Counted from the stretch's first letter, positions 9,395 through 18,829 are shown. The stretch: 64,000 bases of DNA from Methylocapsa acidiphila B2 (GCF_000427445.1 NZ_KE386496.1:3450004-3514003); one strand, 5' to 3'. Notes: generated from the sequence alone by a model not told the origin. Translations and numbers: made by a program.

Positions 9395-10498
9395 ATGTCC
9401 CACAACACATTCGGTCATCTTTTTCGCGTGACGACCTTTGGCGAGAGCCATGGGCCGGCGATCGGCTGCGTCGTCGACGGCTGTCCGCCGCTCCTTGAAC
9501 TCGAGGAAGCGGACATTCAGCATTTCCTCGACCAGCGCCGCCCCGGCACCTCGCGCTTCACCACGCAGCGGCAGGAGGCGGACCAGGTCAAGATCCTTTC
9601 CGGCGTCTTTGTGGACGATAAAACCGGCCGCCAGGTCACGACCGGAACGCCGATCGCGCTCATGATCGAGAACACGGATCAGCGCTCCAAGGATTACGAC
9701 GACATCAAGGATAAGTACCGGCCGGGCCATGCCGATTTCGCCTATGACCTGAAATATGGAATCCGCGATCCGCGCGGCGGCGGACGTTCGTCGGCGCGCG
9801 AGACGGCGAGCCGCGTCGCGGCGGGCGCCGTCGCCCGCAAGGTGATCGCCGGCGTGCGCGTGCGCGGCGCTTTGGTGCAGATCGGCCCGCATAAGATCGA
9901 CCGCGCCCGCTGGGACTGGGCGGAGACGCAAAAAAACCCGTTCTTCTGCCCCGACGCCGAGGCCGCCGCATTCTTTGAGACCTATCTCGATGAGATCAGG
10001 AAGGCCGGCTCCTCCATTGGCGCGGTGATCGAGATCGTGGCCGAAAATGTTCCCGTCGGCTGGGGCGCGCCGATCTATGGCAAGCTCGACGCCGAGCTCG
10101 CGGGCGCGCTCATGTCGATCAATGCGGTCAAGGGCGTCGAGATCGGCGACGGTTTCGCCGCTGCTGAACTTTCGGGCGAGGCCAATGCGGATGAGATGCG
10201 CGCGGGGAACGAAGGCGCGCCGCGGTTTCTTTCAAACCATGCCGGCGGCGTGCTCGGCGGCATCTCGACCGGCCAGCCTTTGGTCGCGCGCTTTGCGGTG
10301 AAGCCGACCTCCTCGATCCTTCAGCCTCGCTTGACCATCGATCGCGGCGGCGCCGAAACGGAAATCGTCACCAAAGGCCGACATGATCCCTGCGTCGGCA
10401 TTCGCGCCGTGCCGGTGGGCGAGGCCATGGTCGCCTGCGTGCTGGCAGACCAATTCTTGCGCCATCGCGGGCAGGTGGGGGAGGGAGCGAAATCATGA
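9395..10498 (+). CDS. aroC: Chorismate synthase
   Basis: A 367-residue FMN-dependent enzyme of the shikimate pathway converting EPSP to chorismate. The N-terminal signature [19 protein letters not shown], the RPGHADF segment, and [18 protein letters not shown] are all present, as is the usual length. Its stop codon overlaps the start of the next gene by four bases, so the GFA-type gene is likely translationally coupled. Confidence 0.97.
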   Translation: MSHNTFGHLFRVTTFGESHGPAIGCVVDGCPPLLELEEADIQHFLDQRRPGTSRFTTQRQEADQVKILSGVFVDDKTGRQVTTGTPIALMIENTDQRSKDYDDIKDKYRPGHADFAYDLKYGIRDPRGGGRSSARETASRVAAGAVARKVIAGVRVRGALVQIGPHKIDRARWDWAETQKNPFFCPDAEAAAFFETYLDEIRKAGSSIGAVIEIVAENVPVGWGAPIYGKLDAELAGALMSINAVKGVEIGDGFAAAELSGEANADEMRAGNEGAPRFLSNHAGGVLGGISTGQPLVARFAVKPTSSILQPRLTIDRGGAETEIVTKGRHDPCVGIRAVPVGEAMVACVLADQFLRHRGQVGEGAKS

Positions 10499-10920
10499 CC
10501 AGCTATAAGGGCGCCTGTTTCTGCGGCGCGGTCGAAGTCGAGGTCAGCGGCGAGCCGACGGCGATGGGCTATTGCCATTGCCGCTCGTGCCGGTCCTGGT
10601 CGGCCTCGCCCGTCAACGCCTTCACGCTCTGGAAGCAGGAACAGGTGAAAGTGACCAAGGGAGCCGAGCATCTCGGCGCCTATCAGAAGACGGAAAAGAG
10701 CGACCGGAAATTCTGCTGCCTTTGCGGCGGGCATGTGCTGACCAGCCATCCAGGTCTCGGCCTCATCGACGTCTACGCCGCGACCATTCCCGATCTTCCC
10801 TTCCAGCCGCAGGTCCACGTCAATTATGCCGAGACGATTTTGCCGATGCGCGACGGGCTGCCGAAACTGAAGGATTTTCCGGCGGAGTTTGGCGGTTCGG
10901 GGGAGGTGGTTGGGGAATAG
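10495..10920 (+). CDS. GFA-family zinc-binding protein
   Basis: A 141-residue protein of the glutathione-dependent formaldehyde-activating (GFA/Mss4-like) family. Zinc ligands are visible as CFC (8-10), CHCRSC (27-32) and a later CCLCG. Most members of this family have no proven activity, and the name should not be read as a demonstrated role in formaldehyde metabolism. It overlaps aroC by four bases (ATGA), which suggests coupled translation. Confidence 0.85.
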   Translation: MTSYKGACFCGAVEVEVSGEPTAMGYCHCRSCRSWSASPVNAFTLWKQEQVKVTKGAEHLGAYQKTEKSDRKFCCLCGGHVLTSHPGLGLIDVYAATIPDLPFQPQVHVNYAETILPMRDGLPKLKDFPAEFGGSGEVVGE

Positions 10921-11079
10921 GGGGCTGGGCACCTGGCCAATGCTCGTCACGCCCGAGGCCGTTATGTTCTTTGGCGTGGCCTATGCGCCGATAGGCAGGC
11001 GGAGGGGGCGAGAAAAGGATTTGCCGGCGCTGAACCGGATCAGACGAGCCGCCCCTGTATCCAGACTTCAGCTTGCGAC

Positions 11080-11299
11080 CGATATTGTTGAAAAAGTCGA
11101 AAAATGAGCGGGGACGAAAATCCCGACTTTGCGCGCGGAGGGTCCTTGCAGCTAATGATCGTTATGCAGAATCTCGTACGAAGACTGCACGCTGCAAAAC
11201 TCGTCGCTCTGCTGAACCCTTGGCGCGATTTTCTTTAAGCCCGCCTTGGGCCTTGAGAATCGTGATCCACGACAAAATTCGAGTTTTTCAACGATATCG
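11080..11299. repeat. 220-bp inverted-repeat element (MITE-like or IS remnant)
   Basis: Twenty-base terminal arms at 11080-11099 and 11280-11299 are inverted copies of each other with two mismatches (core GATAT-GTTGAAAAA). Between them there is no plausible gene. The layout fits a miniature inverted-repeat element or the collapsed ends of an insertion sequence unrelated to the two IS copies nearby. The remainder of 10921-11538 shows no gene that I can support. Confidence 0.55.
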
Positions 11300-11836
11300 A
11301 CCCAAAGCAGCCTTTCAGCGTAGTGAAAATATCAAGATATATGGAACACGCAAGGTATAGTTATTTTACAAGCATATCATTACGATTTGCCCCCCCAAAG
11401 ACGTGAGCGGAGCAATAATTAGAATTCCTGTCAATTTCACGGATGGTCGCGATAGCCCGAGGACCTTTCGCATTATATAGAAGTTTGAGTGGCAATTCTC
11501 CTTTCGGTCCTTCTGTCGCGATAGATTGAGAAGGTGTGATGGCCACTTCAAAACCTTCGGCAGGGGTGGTCATGGGCAGGCGTTTTCGTTGCGGGCTACT
11601 CACTACGTTACTGGCCCTCAGCTTCGGCGTTGGGAGCGCCTTCGAATCAATGGCTCAGCAGCCGCCAGACCTGTTTCGGTTGTTCAACGGCGTCATTCAA
11701 GGGGTTGCAGCGCGAGCGGCTCAAACAGAATGGAGAAAGCTGTCACAGAAAGAAATAGGATGCATTGATAGTAAACTTCGTCCCAATCGGAGTAGCGCCG
11801 CACAATTGATCCGGAGCGGTATTCAACCTAGCGACC

Positions 11837-12618
11837 CTAGGTCCTGTTGACAAATATGCGCATCCAGATCCTGATCGCGGCGATTTGGACGAACCCGAGA
11901 TAGCTGGCTGCGGTTTTGTCGTAGCGGGTTGCGAGGCGCCGAGAGTTTTTGAGCTTGTTGAAGCAACGCTCGACGCGGTTGCGCAAGGCATAGATGTGAC
12001 TGTCGATCTGGATTTGGATCTTGCGGTTTCGGCGCGTCGGAATGATGGCCGCAGCGCCTGTTTTCTCCAGCGTTTCGCGAATATGATCGGAATCATAACC
12101 ACGATCGGCGAGCAGGACTTTGGCCTCAGGTCCTTCCGCTTCCATCAAGGGGGCGAAGCCCGAATAATCCGAGACCTCGCCTGCGGTGATCTTTGCGGCT
12201 ATCGGCAGTCCTTCGCCGTTCGTGCGGAGGTGAATCTTTGTCGTGAAGCCACCTCTCGAGCGGCCAAGACCCTGACGCGGAGTCCCCCTTTAGCGCCGGC
12301 GGCGCAGTGATGCGCCCGGATGATGGTCGAGTCGATCATCTGGACGGTCTCGCCAACGCCCTCGGTTTCATTCAGGGCTTCCAGAAGGAGCTCCCACAGC
12401 CCACTGAGAGTCCAGCGCCGGAACTGCCGATAGACCGACGACCATTTGCCGAAATGCTCGTGCAGGTCCCGCCATTGCGCGCCGGTGCGGGCAATCCAGA
12501 AAATCCCATCGAGAACGAGGCGGTGGTCCTTCGGCCGTCGCCCGCTATGCGCGCCGCGAACCGTCACGAACGGCTCGAAACACGCCCATTCCTCATCCGA
12601 CATCAATCCCCGAATCAA
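11837..12618 (-). CDS. IS427-group transposase, orfA/orfB joined by -1 frameshift (copy 1)
   Basis: OrfA (12199-12618) starts at a TTG preceded by a perfect AAGGAGG; it holds the N-terminal domain and the first catalytic Asp in QMIDSTI. A -1 slip in the run AAAGGGGG (12284-12291, minus strand) moves ribosomes to the second frame, giving RSRGGFTTKIHLR and the DRGYD motif (second catalytic Asp). The C-terminal NRVERCFNKLKNSRR region carries the Glu. The DDE transposase is therefore complete only after frameshifting. The stop codon TAG is completed by target-site bases 11837-11839 outside the element. Confidence 0.88.
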
Positions 12619-12690
12619 GCCCGCCTCCTTCCGAAAGCGACCTTGAATCAGAACCTTACCCTAATGGGAATCCTATTTGTCAACGGGACC
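11840..12690 (-). mobile_element. IS5-family (IS427-group) insertion sequence, copy 1
   Basis: An 851-bp element. Terminal inverted repeats begin GGTCC-GTTGACAAAT on both sides, and it is flanked by the dinucleotide TA (11838-11839 and 12691-12692) within an original CTAG target. It appears identical to the copy at 18992-19842. It carries one transposase gene in two overlapping frames. The element disrupts the coiled-coil repeat gene. Confidence 0.93.
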
Positions 12691-13516
12691 TAGGCTATCG
12701 GCGGTTCGCAATGAATGTAGATCAGAATTGCGGCAAGCGGAGGCAAAACCAAACCAAAATCCGAGTCCAAATCCTCAACGAGCGATGCGCTCAACATTTG
12801 CAGTTGCAGGAATCCGTCTTGGTGATTTGATCGTAAACGAACTAGCTTACAGGCGATACAAATGTTCCCCAAGCGAGCAATTCAGTTCGTTCATTTTTTG
12901 CACGAGCAGTGAGGAGTTGTCAGGTCAAAACGGGCGATTCGCGCGCGGCAATTCCTTGCTACATTCTCAAAATGGAACGGCAGTCTATGTCTCGGAGAAT
13001 ATTACCCCCGCCTTCTTTGGCCCTTCTGACGTCGACAATGAGTTAAGGCGGCTCGCTGCTCATTATAAGGAGCAGCCAAGGATTTTCTTAATGCGTGCGG
13101 AACCGGGGCTTCCAAGTGGGGTGATTGCTACGTGGGGCAGTGTTGTATTGGAGCCGTTGGATGCGGACAGCGTCAACTTTTTGGCGGCCGGCAAACACCC
13201 GCAGAAGGGATTTTTAATTGATTTCTTGGGGAACTTCCGGCGATCCGCTCAGCTTGGATTGCCAATTTACAAAATGACGGGTGGTGCGGGAATATTATGG
13301 AGTGCAAGCTACGATACCTCGGGCAAAGGAAATCTGCGGATCACGGCTATAGATCCTTCTCAATTTGGAGTCAGTGGACCGCCAACTACAGCACTGACGG
13401 CTGCGCCGCCATTTGATCCCGCGCAATTCGATGGAAGGGTCGAAATAGCTCGGAATCCAAGCTCAGCTTCGCCACCCCGTCAACAAGACGAAGAGATGCC
13501 AGCCGCCGTGGTGCAG

Positions 13517-13882
13517 CAAGCCGATCAGCAACGGCTCGCGCAGGCTGACGAGCAACGTCGTGTTGAGCAGGCGAGGCAACAAGCCGATCAGCAACGGCTC
13601 GCGCAGGCTGACGAGCAACGTCGTGTTGAGCAGGCGAGGCAGCAAGCCGATCAGCAGCGGCTCGCGCAGGCTGACGAGCAACGTCGTGTTGAGCAGGCGA
13701 GGCAGCAAGCCGATCAGCAGCGGCTCGCGCAGGCTGACGAGCAACGTCGTGTTGAGCAGGCGAGGCAGCAAGCCGATCAGCAGCGGCTCGCGCAGGCTGA
13801 CGAGCAACGTCGTGTTGAGCAGGCGAGGCGGCAGGCCGATCAGCAGCGGCTCGCGCAGGCTGACGAACAACGTCGTGTTGCA
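13517..13882 (+). repeat. 63-bp tandem repeats (five full copies and a partial sixth)
   Basis: Units start at 13517, 13580, 13643, 13706, 13769 and 13832, each 63 bases and almost identical at the DNA level; only a few silent or R/Q changes differ. Each unit codes 21 residues rich in Q, A, R, D and E, in frame with the host gene. The near-identity suggests recent expansion by slippage or unequal crossover. They are coding repeats, not a CRISPR. Confidence 0.95.
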
Positions 13883-14407
13883 CCCGCGAGTGGTGACATG
13901 GCGACCACTATTCTTGGAGTTTTGTCGGTTTTTTACATCGTCGCAGCGGCCTTCCGAGTCCTGCCTATTGTGCGGCGGCCCTTGATGCATTGGTACAATT
14001 CCCAAATGTGGATTATTAGTGGAACCGGCCCGGTAGATATATTATTGAAGCAGATTGGTTTTCGTTTAACTTTCGAATTGTTCATATTTGGGATTGCCTG
14101 CGTATTTGGTGCTCTCGGCGGATGGCTGCTAACCATAAGAAAAAACCCAAGGGGCGATCAGGCTGATATCGGCGGGTCAAATCAGGCCAATGGATAGTCT
14201 TTCGTTTCAGCGGATTTTATAGAATGAAGAGCGCCTTCAAGGTTTGTGCACGGTGAGGCCGACCACTTACAGCGTGCAGATATCGGGAGCCAATGTCCGC
14301 GTTCCACCCTTTGCAGCGATCTAATAGAGCTACGAACTGCGCTGGTTCCAACAGGCCTAATGACGGCGGTGACCTCGGTTCGCCCTTTCCAAATGCCCCC
14401 TCACATA

Positions 14408-14430
14408 TTAGTTTAGCTTCACTAAACTAA
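14408..14430. promoter_or_regulatory. Perfect 9-bp palindrome upstream of the HTH-ribB gene
   Basis: Arms TTAGTTTAG (14408-14416) and CTAAACTAA (14422-14430) are exact inverted copies around a 5-base spacer, centred about 33 bases before the ATG at 14452. Within otherwise GC-rich DNA this AT-rich site stands out. A related half-site (CTAAAACTAAAC) occurs inside the first codons near 14470. It is a candidate operator, perhaps for the HTH domain of the gene that follows; this is inference. Confidence 0.55.
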
Positions 14431-14451
14431 CCCCGCCGCCCAAGGCGCCCT

Positions 14452-15741
14452 ATGAAGCTCGGCGATTGGCTAAAACTAAACAATCTCAGCCGCGCGGAGT
14501 TCGCCCGTCGGACCGGCCTTTCGAAAGGCGCGGTCTCGCAGATCTGCAATCAAGAGGACGCCTGGGTCTCGCGCGAGACCGCGCAGCAGATTTTGCGCGA
14601 GACCGGCGGCGCCGTGACGCCGAACGATTTGCTCGACGCCCATAAAACCAAGGAGCTTGCGCCCATGGCCAATTCGGTCACCCAGGCCATCGAGGCCATT
14701 GCGCGGGGCGAGATCGTCATCGTCACCGATGACGACGACCGCGAGAACGAAGGCGATCTGATCTGCGCCGCCGCCCATTGCACGCCCGAGAAAATGGCCT
14801 TCATCATCCGCAATTGCTGCGGCATCGTCTGCGCGCCGATCACCGGCGACGAGGCCAAGCGGCTGAACCTTCAGCCCATGGTGGCGACCAATGACGCGCC
14901 GCATGGCACGGCCTTCACCGTCTCGGTCGACGCCAAGCACGGATTGACGACAGGCATTTCCGCCGAGCAGCGCAGCAATACGGTGCGCGCCCTGGCCAAT
15001 GGCAATATGGGCGCGTCGGATTTTGTCCGCCCCGGCCATGTTTTTCCGCTGATCGCGCGGGACGGCGGCGTGCTCATGCGCTCCGGCCATACCGAGGCCG
15101 CCGTCGATCTCTGCCGCCTCGCCGGCCTGCCGCCCGTCGGGGTGATTTGCGAGCTCGCCAATGACGACGGCACGGTGATGGCCGGGCCGCAAATCGTGGC
15201 TTTCGCAGAAAAACACGGCCTGAAGCGCATTTCCGTCGCCGATCTCATCGCCTATCGGCAGGCGCGGGAAAAAATCGTGCAGCGCGTCGGGGCCTTTTCG
15301 GTCGAGGGGCCGAGCGGGCCACTGATGGGCTACGCCTATGTCACGCCCTTCGATCAGGTCCAGCATTTCGCCTTCGTTCAGGGCGAGATCGGCGATGGGC
15401 GCGAGGTGCCGACGAGGCTGCATCGCGTCGACATTGTCGCCGACCTGATCATGGGAGGTGATACGGTCCGCAAGACCTTCGCCTGCTTCAAGAAGGAGGG
15501 GCGCGGGGTCTTCATCTTCTTGCGGGACGGGACGGCGGGCGTGCCGGTCAATATTCCGGGCGCGCCAAAGCCCGATTTGGAGGCCCTGCGCCATAAGGAA
15601 TGGCGCGAGATCGGACTCGGCGCGCAGATCCTGCGCGATCTTGGCGTTTCCTCGATCCGGCTGCGGGCGTCACGGCCGATGACTTATGTCGGCCTCTCGG
15701 GCTTCGGCATCGAGATCGTCTCGAGCGAGGGCCTGGAGTAG
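14452..15741 (+). CDS. ribB: RibB (3,4-dihydroxy-2-butanone 4-phosphate synthase) with N-terminal HTH and RibA-like C-terminus
   Basis: A 429-residue protein in three parts. Residues 1-60 look like a Cro/CI-type helix-turn-helix ([18 protein letters not shown]). Residues 73-280 are DHBP synthase, which makes the four-carbon riboflavin precursor from ribulose 5-phosphate; the acidic loop [11 protein letters not shown] (92-102) is intact. The C-terminal third resembles GTP cyclohydrolase II but lacks its zinc-binding cysteines, so that activity is unlikely. A second start, ATG 14665 (Met72), has AAGGAG nine bases upstream and would give a stand-alone RibB. No FMN riboswitch is seen; the palindrome at 14408 may be the control site. 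Confidence 0.9.
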   Translation: MKLGDWLKLNNLSRAEFARRTGLSKGAVSQICNQEDAWVSRETAQQILRETGGAVTPNDLLDAHKTKELAPMANSVTQAIEAIARGEIVIVTDDDDRENEGDLICAAAHCTPEKMAFIIRNCCGIVCAPITGDEAKRLNLQPMVATNDAPHGTAFTVSVDAKHGLTTGISAEQRSNTVRALANGNMGASDFVRPGHVFPLIARDGGVLMRSGHTEAAVDLCRLAGLPPVGVICELANDDGTVMAGPQIVAFAEKHGLKRISVADLIAYRQAREKIVQRVGAFSVEGPSGPLMGYAYVTPFDQVQHFAFVQGEIGDGREVPTRLHRVDIVADLIMGGDTVRKTFACFKKEGRGVFIFLRDGTAGVPVNIPGAPKPDLEALRHKEWREIGLGAQILRDLGVSSIRLRASRPMTYVGLSGFGIEIVSSEGLE

Positions 15742-15766
15742 GCGGGGTTTTTCTCACGCCCCCTGT

Positions 15767-16696
15767 TTAGGCGCCCATGAGCGTGATCACATGGGCCGCG
15801 GCGCAACGCGCCAGCGCTTCGAGGTCATAGCCGCCTTCGAGGATCGAGACGATGCGGCCCTTCGCATGTTTCTCGGCGATCTCCATGAGCCTTGTCGTCA
15901 CCCAGACGTAATCGGCTTCGACGAGCTTGAGCCCGCCGAGCGGATCGTGGCGATGGGCGTCGAATCCGGCCGAGATCACGATCAAATCGGGCGCGAAAGC
16001 CTCGACGCGCGGCAGGATCTTCGTCTCCCATGCGTCCCGGAACACGGCCCCGTCATTGCCCGCGGATAGCGGAGCATTGACGATATTGTCATGCTCGCCG
16101 CGCTGGTCCACGGCGCCGGTGCCCGGAAAGAGCGGCATTTGATGCGACGAGGCGTAAAGGACCGTGGGATCGGACCAGAAAATATCCTGCGTCCCATTGC
16201 CATGGTGAACGTCGAAATCGACGATCGCCACGCGCTCTGCGCCATGGACGGCTTGCGCGTGGCGCGCCGCGATCGCCGCCGTGTTGAAAAAGCAGAAGCC
16301 CATGGGCGTCGCGCGCTCGGCGTGATGGCCAGGCGGGCGGGCGGCGAGAAAGGCGTTCTTGGCGTCGCCGCGCATCACCTCATTGACGCCCGCCGTCGCC
16401 CCGCCGACGCAATGGCAGATGGCCTCCCATGTCCCCGCGCTCATGATCGTGTCGGGATCGAGATTGATGCGCCCGGTCTTCGGCGCGGCGGCTTCGATCG
16501 AATTGACATAGGCTTCGGGATGCACGCGCAGGATGGCGGCGCGGTCATTGCCCGGGGCTAGCGCGCGATGGAGCAGATGAAAGCGCTCGTGCTCGAACAA
16601 TTGATCGATGACGCGAATGCGGTCTGGACGTTCGGGGTGGCCGGGCCCGGTATCGTGCTCGAAACTCGAAGGATGGCTCAGGAAAAGCGTCGTCAC
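15767..16696 (-). CDS. Histone deacetylase-family amidohydrolase
   Basis: A zinc-dependent deacetylase-fold protein of the class II HDAC/acetylpolyamine amidohydrolase/acetoin-utilisation group. Visible motifs are HPERPDRI at the N-terminus, RPPGHHAE with the catalytic His pair, GFCFFN, DFDVHHGNGTQ with metal-binding Asp and His, and the C-terminal LEGGYDLEAL. The GTG at 16696 gives 309 residues, the usual length; the frame continues to 16888 but that part has no family match. The ribosome-binding site is weak. It is convergent with ribB. The acylated substrate is unknown. Confidence 0.88.
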   Translation of the reverse strand: MTTLFLSHPSSFEHDTGPGHPERPDRIRVIDQLFEHERFHLLHRALAPGNDRAAILRVHPEAYVNSIEAAAPKTGRINLDPDTIMSAGTWEAICHCVGGATAGVNEVMRGDAKNAFLAARPPGHHAERATPMGFCFFNTAAIAARHAQAVHGAERVAIVDFDVHHGNGTQDIFWSDPTVLYASSHQMPLFPGTGAVDQRGEHDNIVNAPLSAGNDGAVFRDAWETKILPRVEAFAPDLIVISAGFDAHRHDPLGGLKLVEADYVWVTTRLMEIAEKHAKGRIVSILEGGYDLEALARCAAAHVITLMGA

Positions 16697-16951
16697 GATG
16701 GGACACTCGACGGATCTTGCGGGCGCGCCGGATTGGAAGCCGCTTCCTTTATGGCCTTCTTCGCCGCATGTCCACGAAAACTCAAATGCTGCGCCTCTCG
16801 AAGGGCGCATAATTTCGTGTCCTTTCCGCCACGGACGTAAAGCAATTCGCCGAATTGCCGTCGTCAGACGATCGCGATCATAGTACAAAAAGGTCTAATC
16901 AAATATATCTCGCGCGATCCACCCGATACCAATCAGGCTCGCGCGAATTCC

Positions 16952-17569
16952 ATGACCCGCACAGCTCAGCTTCTTTTCGGCGTTCTCGCGCTGCCCTTCG
17001 TGGTCCTGGTCGCCGGGTGCACTTACCAGGCTGTTCCGGATCCGGCGGTTTCAGCGAAGGACGCCGAATTTCTCGCTGTCGTCGCGACAGCCGACATAGA
17101 CCCCGATTTCCACCGCTACAGGGTGGACGATCCGACGGGGCAGGACCCCGGCACGATCGTCGTCGACACCCAGCATCGCTATCTCTATCTCGTCGAGCCG
17201 AACAAGAAGGCGATCCGTTACGGGGTCGCGGTCGGCTCGGAAGCCTATGGCTGGACGGGAACGGCGAGGGTTGCGCGAATGGCGGAATGGCCGCGTTGGG
17301 TGCCGCCGGCCGATATGGTCGAGCGCTGGCCGCATTTGCGTCCGACCCTGGCTGCGGGAGGCGTCGAAGGCGGGCCAGACAATCCGCTCGGCGCGCGCGC
17401 GCTCTATCTCTATCAGGGCGACAAGGATACGCTCTATCGGATCCATGGCACGAATGAGCCGTCTAAGATCGGACGGAGCGTTTCCTCCGGCTGCATCCGC
17501 ATGACCGACATCGACGTGATCGATCTTTATAATCGGGTCAAGGTCGGGGCCAAGGTCATCGTTATGTAA
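16952..17569 (+). CDS. Lipoprotein L,D-transpeptidase (YkuD/ErfK domain)
   Basis: A 205-residue envelope enzyme. A lipobox (VAGC, Cys23) marks it as a lipoprotein. The YkuD domain covers roughly 65-205 and ends with the catalytic HGTNEPSKIGRS-SSGCIRM segment, with His165 and Cys181. Enzymes of this type form 3-3 peptidoglycan cross-links or attach proteins to the wall; which of these applies cannot be told. Divergent from the deacetylase gene. Confidence 0.93.
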   Translation: MTRTAQLLFGVLALPFVVLVAGCTYQAVPDPAVSAKDAEFLAVVATADIDPDFHRYRVDDPTGQDPGTIVVDTQHRYLYLVEPNKKAIRYGVAVGSEAYGWTGTARVARMAEWPRWVPPADMVERWPHLRPTLAAGGVEGGPDNPLGARALYLYQGDKDTLYRIHGTNEPSKIGRSVSSGCIRMTDIDVIDLYNRVKVGAKVIVM

Positions 17570-17593
17570 GGCCCGCCGTTCAAGGAGGCAGGA

Positions 17594-18556
17594 TTAACTT
17601 TGGCCCGGCGCGTTGGCTCGAGCCTGCAAGCCCGAGGCAATGGGGCTCCCGCCGAGCGTCAACTCAACGATTTCCGGCGGCCGCATGAAGCGAACCGGAA
17701 TATGCGACGTGCCGAGACCGCCCGAGATAATGAGATGGCGGCCGTTCTGGACGATATGGCCGTAAACGAGATCGGTGAATGTCGCGCCGAATCGGCGAAG
17801 CGACAGCGGCGTGCCGAGAAACGGGAGATTTATCTGTCCGCCATGCGTGTGGCCGGAGAGCGTTAGAGAGACGCGATCGGGGACGCGACGGAAGATGTAG
17901 GGTTCGTGGGCGAGGAGGATCACCGGTCCGCGATCGGTGATCTGGGCGAGCGTCCCCGGCAGGTCGTCGGCGCCCTCGCCCATATGGCGGCCAAAGACGC
18001 CGGCGAGCTGGTCGCCAAGGCCGGCGACCCAGAAATGCCGTCCGCCCTTGCTAATGCGCACGACGTCATTTTCGAGGAGCCTGATCCGCGCCGCCGCCAA
18101 GGCTTGGCGTATCCCGGCGGCGTCGTCGCTCGGCATGCCTGGAAGCGCGCCATGCCACCAATCATGATTTCCAAGGATCGAATACACGCCGAGCGGCGCG
18201 TCCAGGACGGACAGCGCCTCGCCCCATTCCGGCGGGGTCACCGGGCGGACGAGATGTCGTTGCGAACCGTTGAAGTCGCCAAGGATGAAAATAATGTCTG
18301 GCGAGAGCGCATTCGCGGCTTCCGCGATGGAGCGAACGCGCGCCGCCGGCGTCCAAGGCTCGCAGGCGTGTATATCCGAGAGTATCGCGGCTCTGACCGT
18401 CAAGCCTTCGGGCCAATTCGGCGGGGTGAGCCTGTAGGAGGTGATTTGAAGGCTCAGACCTGGCTCGAGGGCGAAAGCGTAGGAGCCGAACCCGGCGGTC
18501 GCCAAAGCGAATCCGCCGGCGCCCTGCAAGAAAAGCCGGCGGCTGAGGTCAGTCAT
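17594..18556 (-). CDS. Tat-exported calcineurin-like metallophosphoesterase
   Basis: A 320-residue protein. It begins with a twin-arginine signal (SRRLFLQGAGGFALA), so it is exported folded. The dinuclear-metal motifs of the YaeI/YkuE-type phosphoesterases are present: LSDIHAC, LGDFNG, LGNHDWWHG and SGHTHGGQINLP. YkuE/YaeI relatives act on phosphodiester or lipid substrates at the membrane; the specific substrate here is open. Start at ATG 18556; the frame extends only six codons further upstream. Convergent with the transpeptidase gene. Confidence 0.92.
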   Translation of the reverse strand: MTDLSRRLFLQGAGGFALATAGFGSYAFALEPGLSLQITSYRLTPPNWPEGLTVRAAILSDIHACEPWTPAARVRSIAEAANALSPDIIFILGDFNGSQRHLVRPVTPPEWGEALSVLDAPLGVYSILGNHDWWHGALPGMPSDDAAGIRQALAAARIRLLENDVVRISKGGRHFWVAGLGDQLAGVFGRHMGEGADDLPGTLAQITDRGPVILLAHEPYIFRRVPDRVSLTLSGHTHGGQINLPFLGTPLSLRRFGATFTDLVYGHIVQNGRHLIISGGLGTSHIPVRFMRPPEIVELTLGGSPIASGLQARANAPGQS

Positions 18557-18634
18557 GCCTAACCTATACCGCAAAGCGAAAAAGGAGCCAAACTATAACT
18601 CGACGTCTTCCGTCCGCGCGCGCTTCCGAGCCGG

Positions 18635-18829
18635 TCACGCCGCCTCGTCGTCGCGAAGGATCGCTGGAAGCGGCTGGGTCTGGACCTGCGCCGGCTTTTG
18701 AGGCTTGCGCGTGGATTCCAGCGCGGCGGCGACAGCGGAGATGCCGATTTCACGATAGAGCCGGGAGAGAAGGTCATGGGCGCCGTTCGAGCGAGTCGCC
18801 GTATTGGAGGCTGCGTCTTGCTGGGTCAT
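18635..18829 (-). CDS. Small hypothetical protein, 64 residues
   Basis: The ATG at 18829 gives a 64-residue cytoplasmic protein with a central helix (LLSRLYREIGISAVAAALE) and a proline/glutamine-rich tail. I recognise the REIGISAVAAAL pattern as resembling short uncharacterised rhizobial proteins but cannot name a family. No clear ribosome-binding site. It lies just upstream of the metallophosphoesterase on the same strand and may share its transcript. Confidence 0.5.
   Translation of the reverse strand: MTQQDAASNTATRSNGAHDLLSRLYREIGISAVAAALESTRKPQKPAQVQTQPLPAILRDDEAA

Larger units (their letters stand above)
11539..14197 (+). pseudogene. Large secreted coiled-coil repeat protein, split by an insertion sequence
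   Basis: Removing the element at 11840-12690 with one copy of the TA duplication restores a single frame from 11539 to 14197 (about 600 residues): the reading goes ...PSDPR|LSAVRNEC... without a shift. The N-terminus is a signal peptide or anchor (MGRRFRCGLLTTLLAL) followed by a short domain with a W-x2-L...CIDSKLR...PSDPR pattern. A middle region is of unknown fold. It is followed by six 21-residue QADQQRLAQADEQRR-type repeats predicted to form a coiled coil, and two C-terminal membrane segments with a cytoplasm-like basic tail. Base composition is visibly poorer in GC than in the flanking genes, suggesting transfer. ATG 11539 follows GAGAAGG. Function unknown; the disrupted copy is presumably inactive. 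Confidence 0.8.

Noticed and set aside
11361-11573. 70-codon minus-strand ORF at the start of the interrupted coiled-coil gene
   Set aside because: No ribosome-binding site, and it overlaps the signal-peptide end of the plus-strand gene; no motif recognised.
13517-13882. Tandem repeats as a possible CRISPR array
   Set aside because: The units are contiguous with no unique spacers, and they code an in-frame peptide repeat.
14198-14451. FMN riboswitch before ribB
   Set aside because: The stretch lacks the conserved FMN aptamer blocks; the only notable structure is the 9-bp palindrome.
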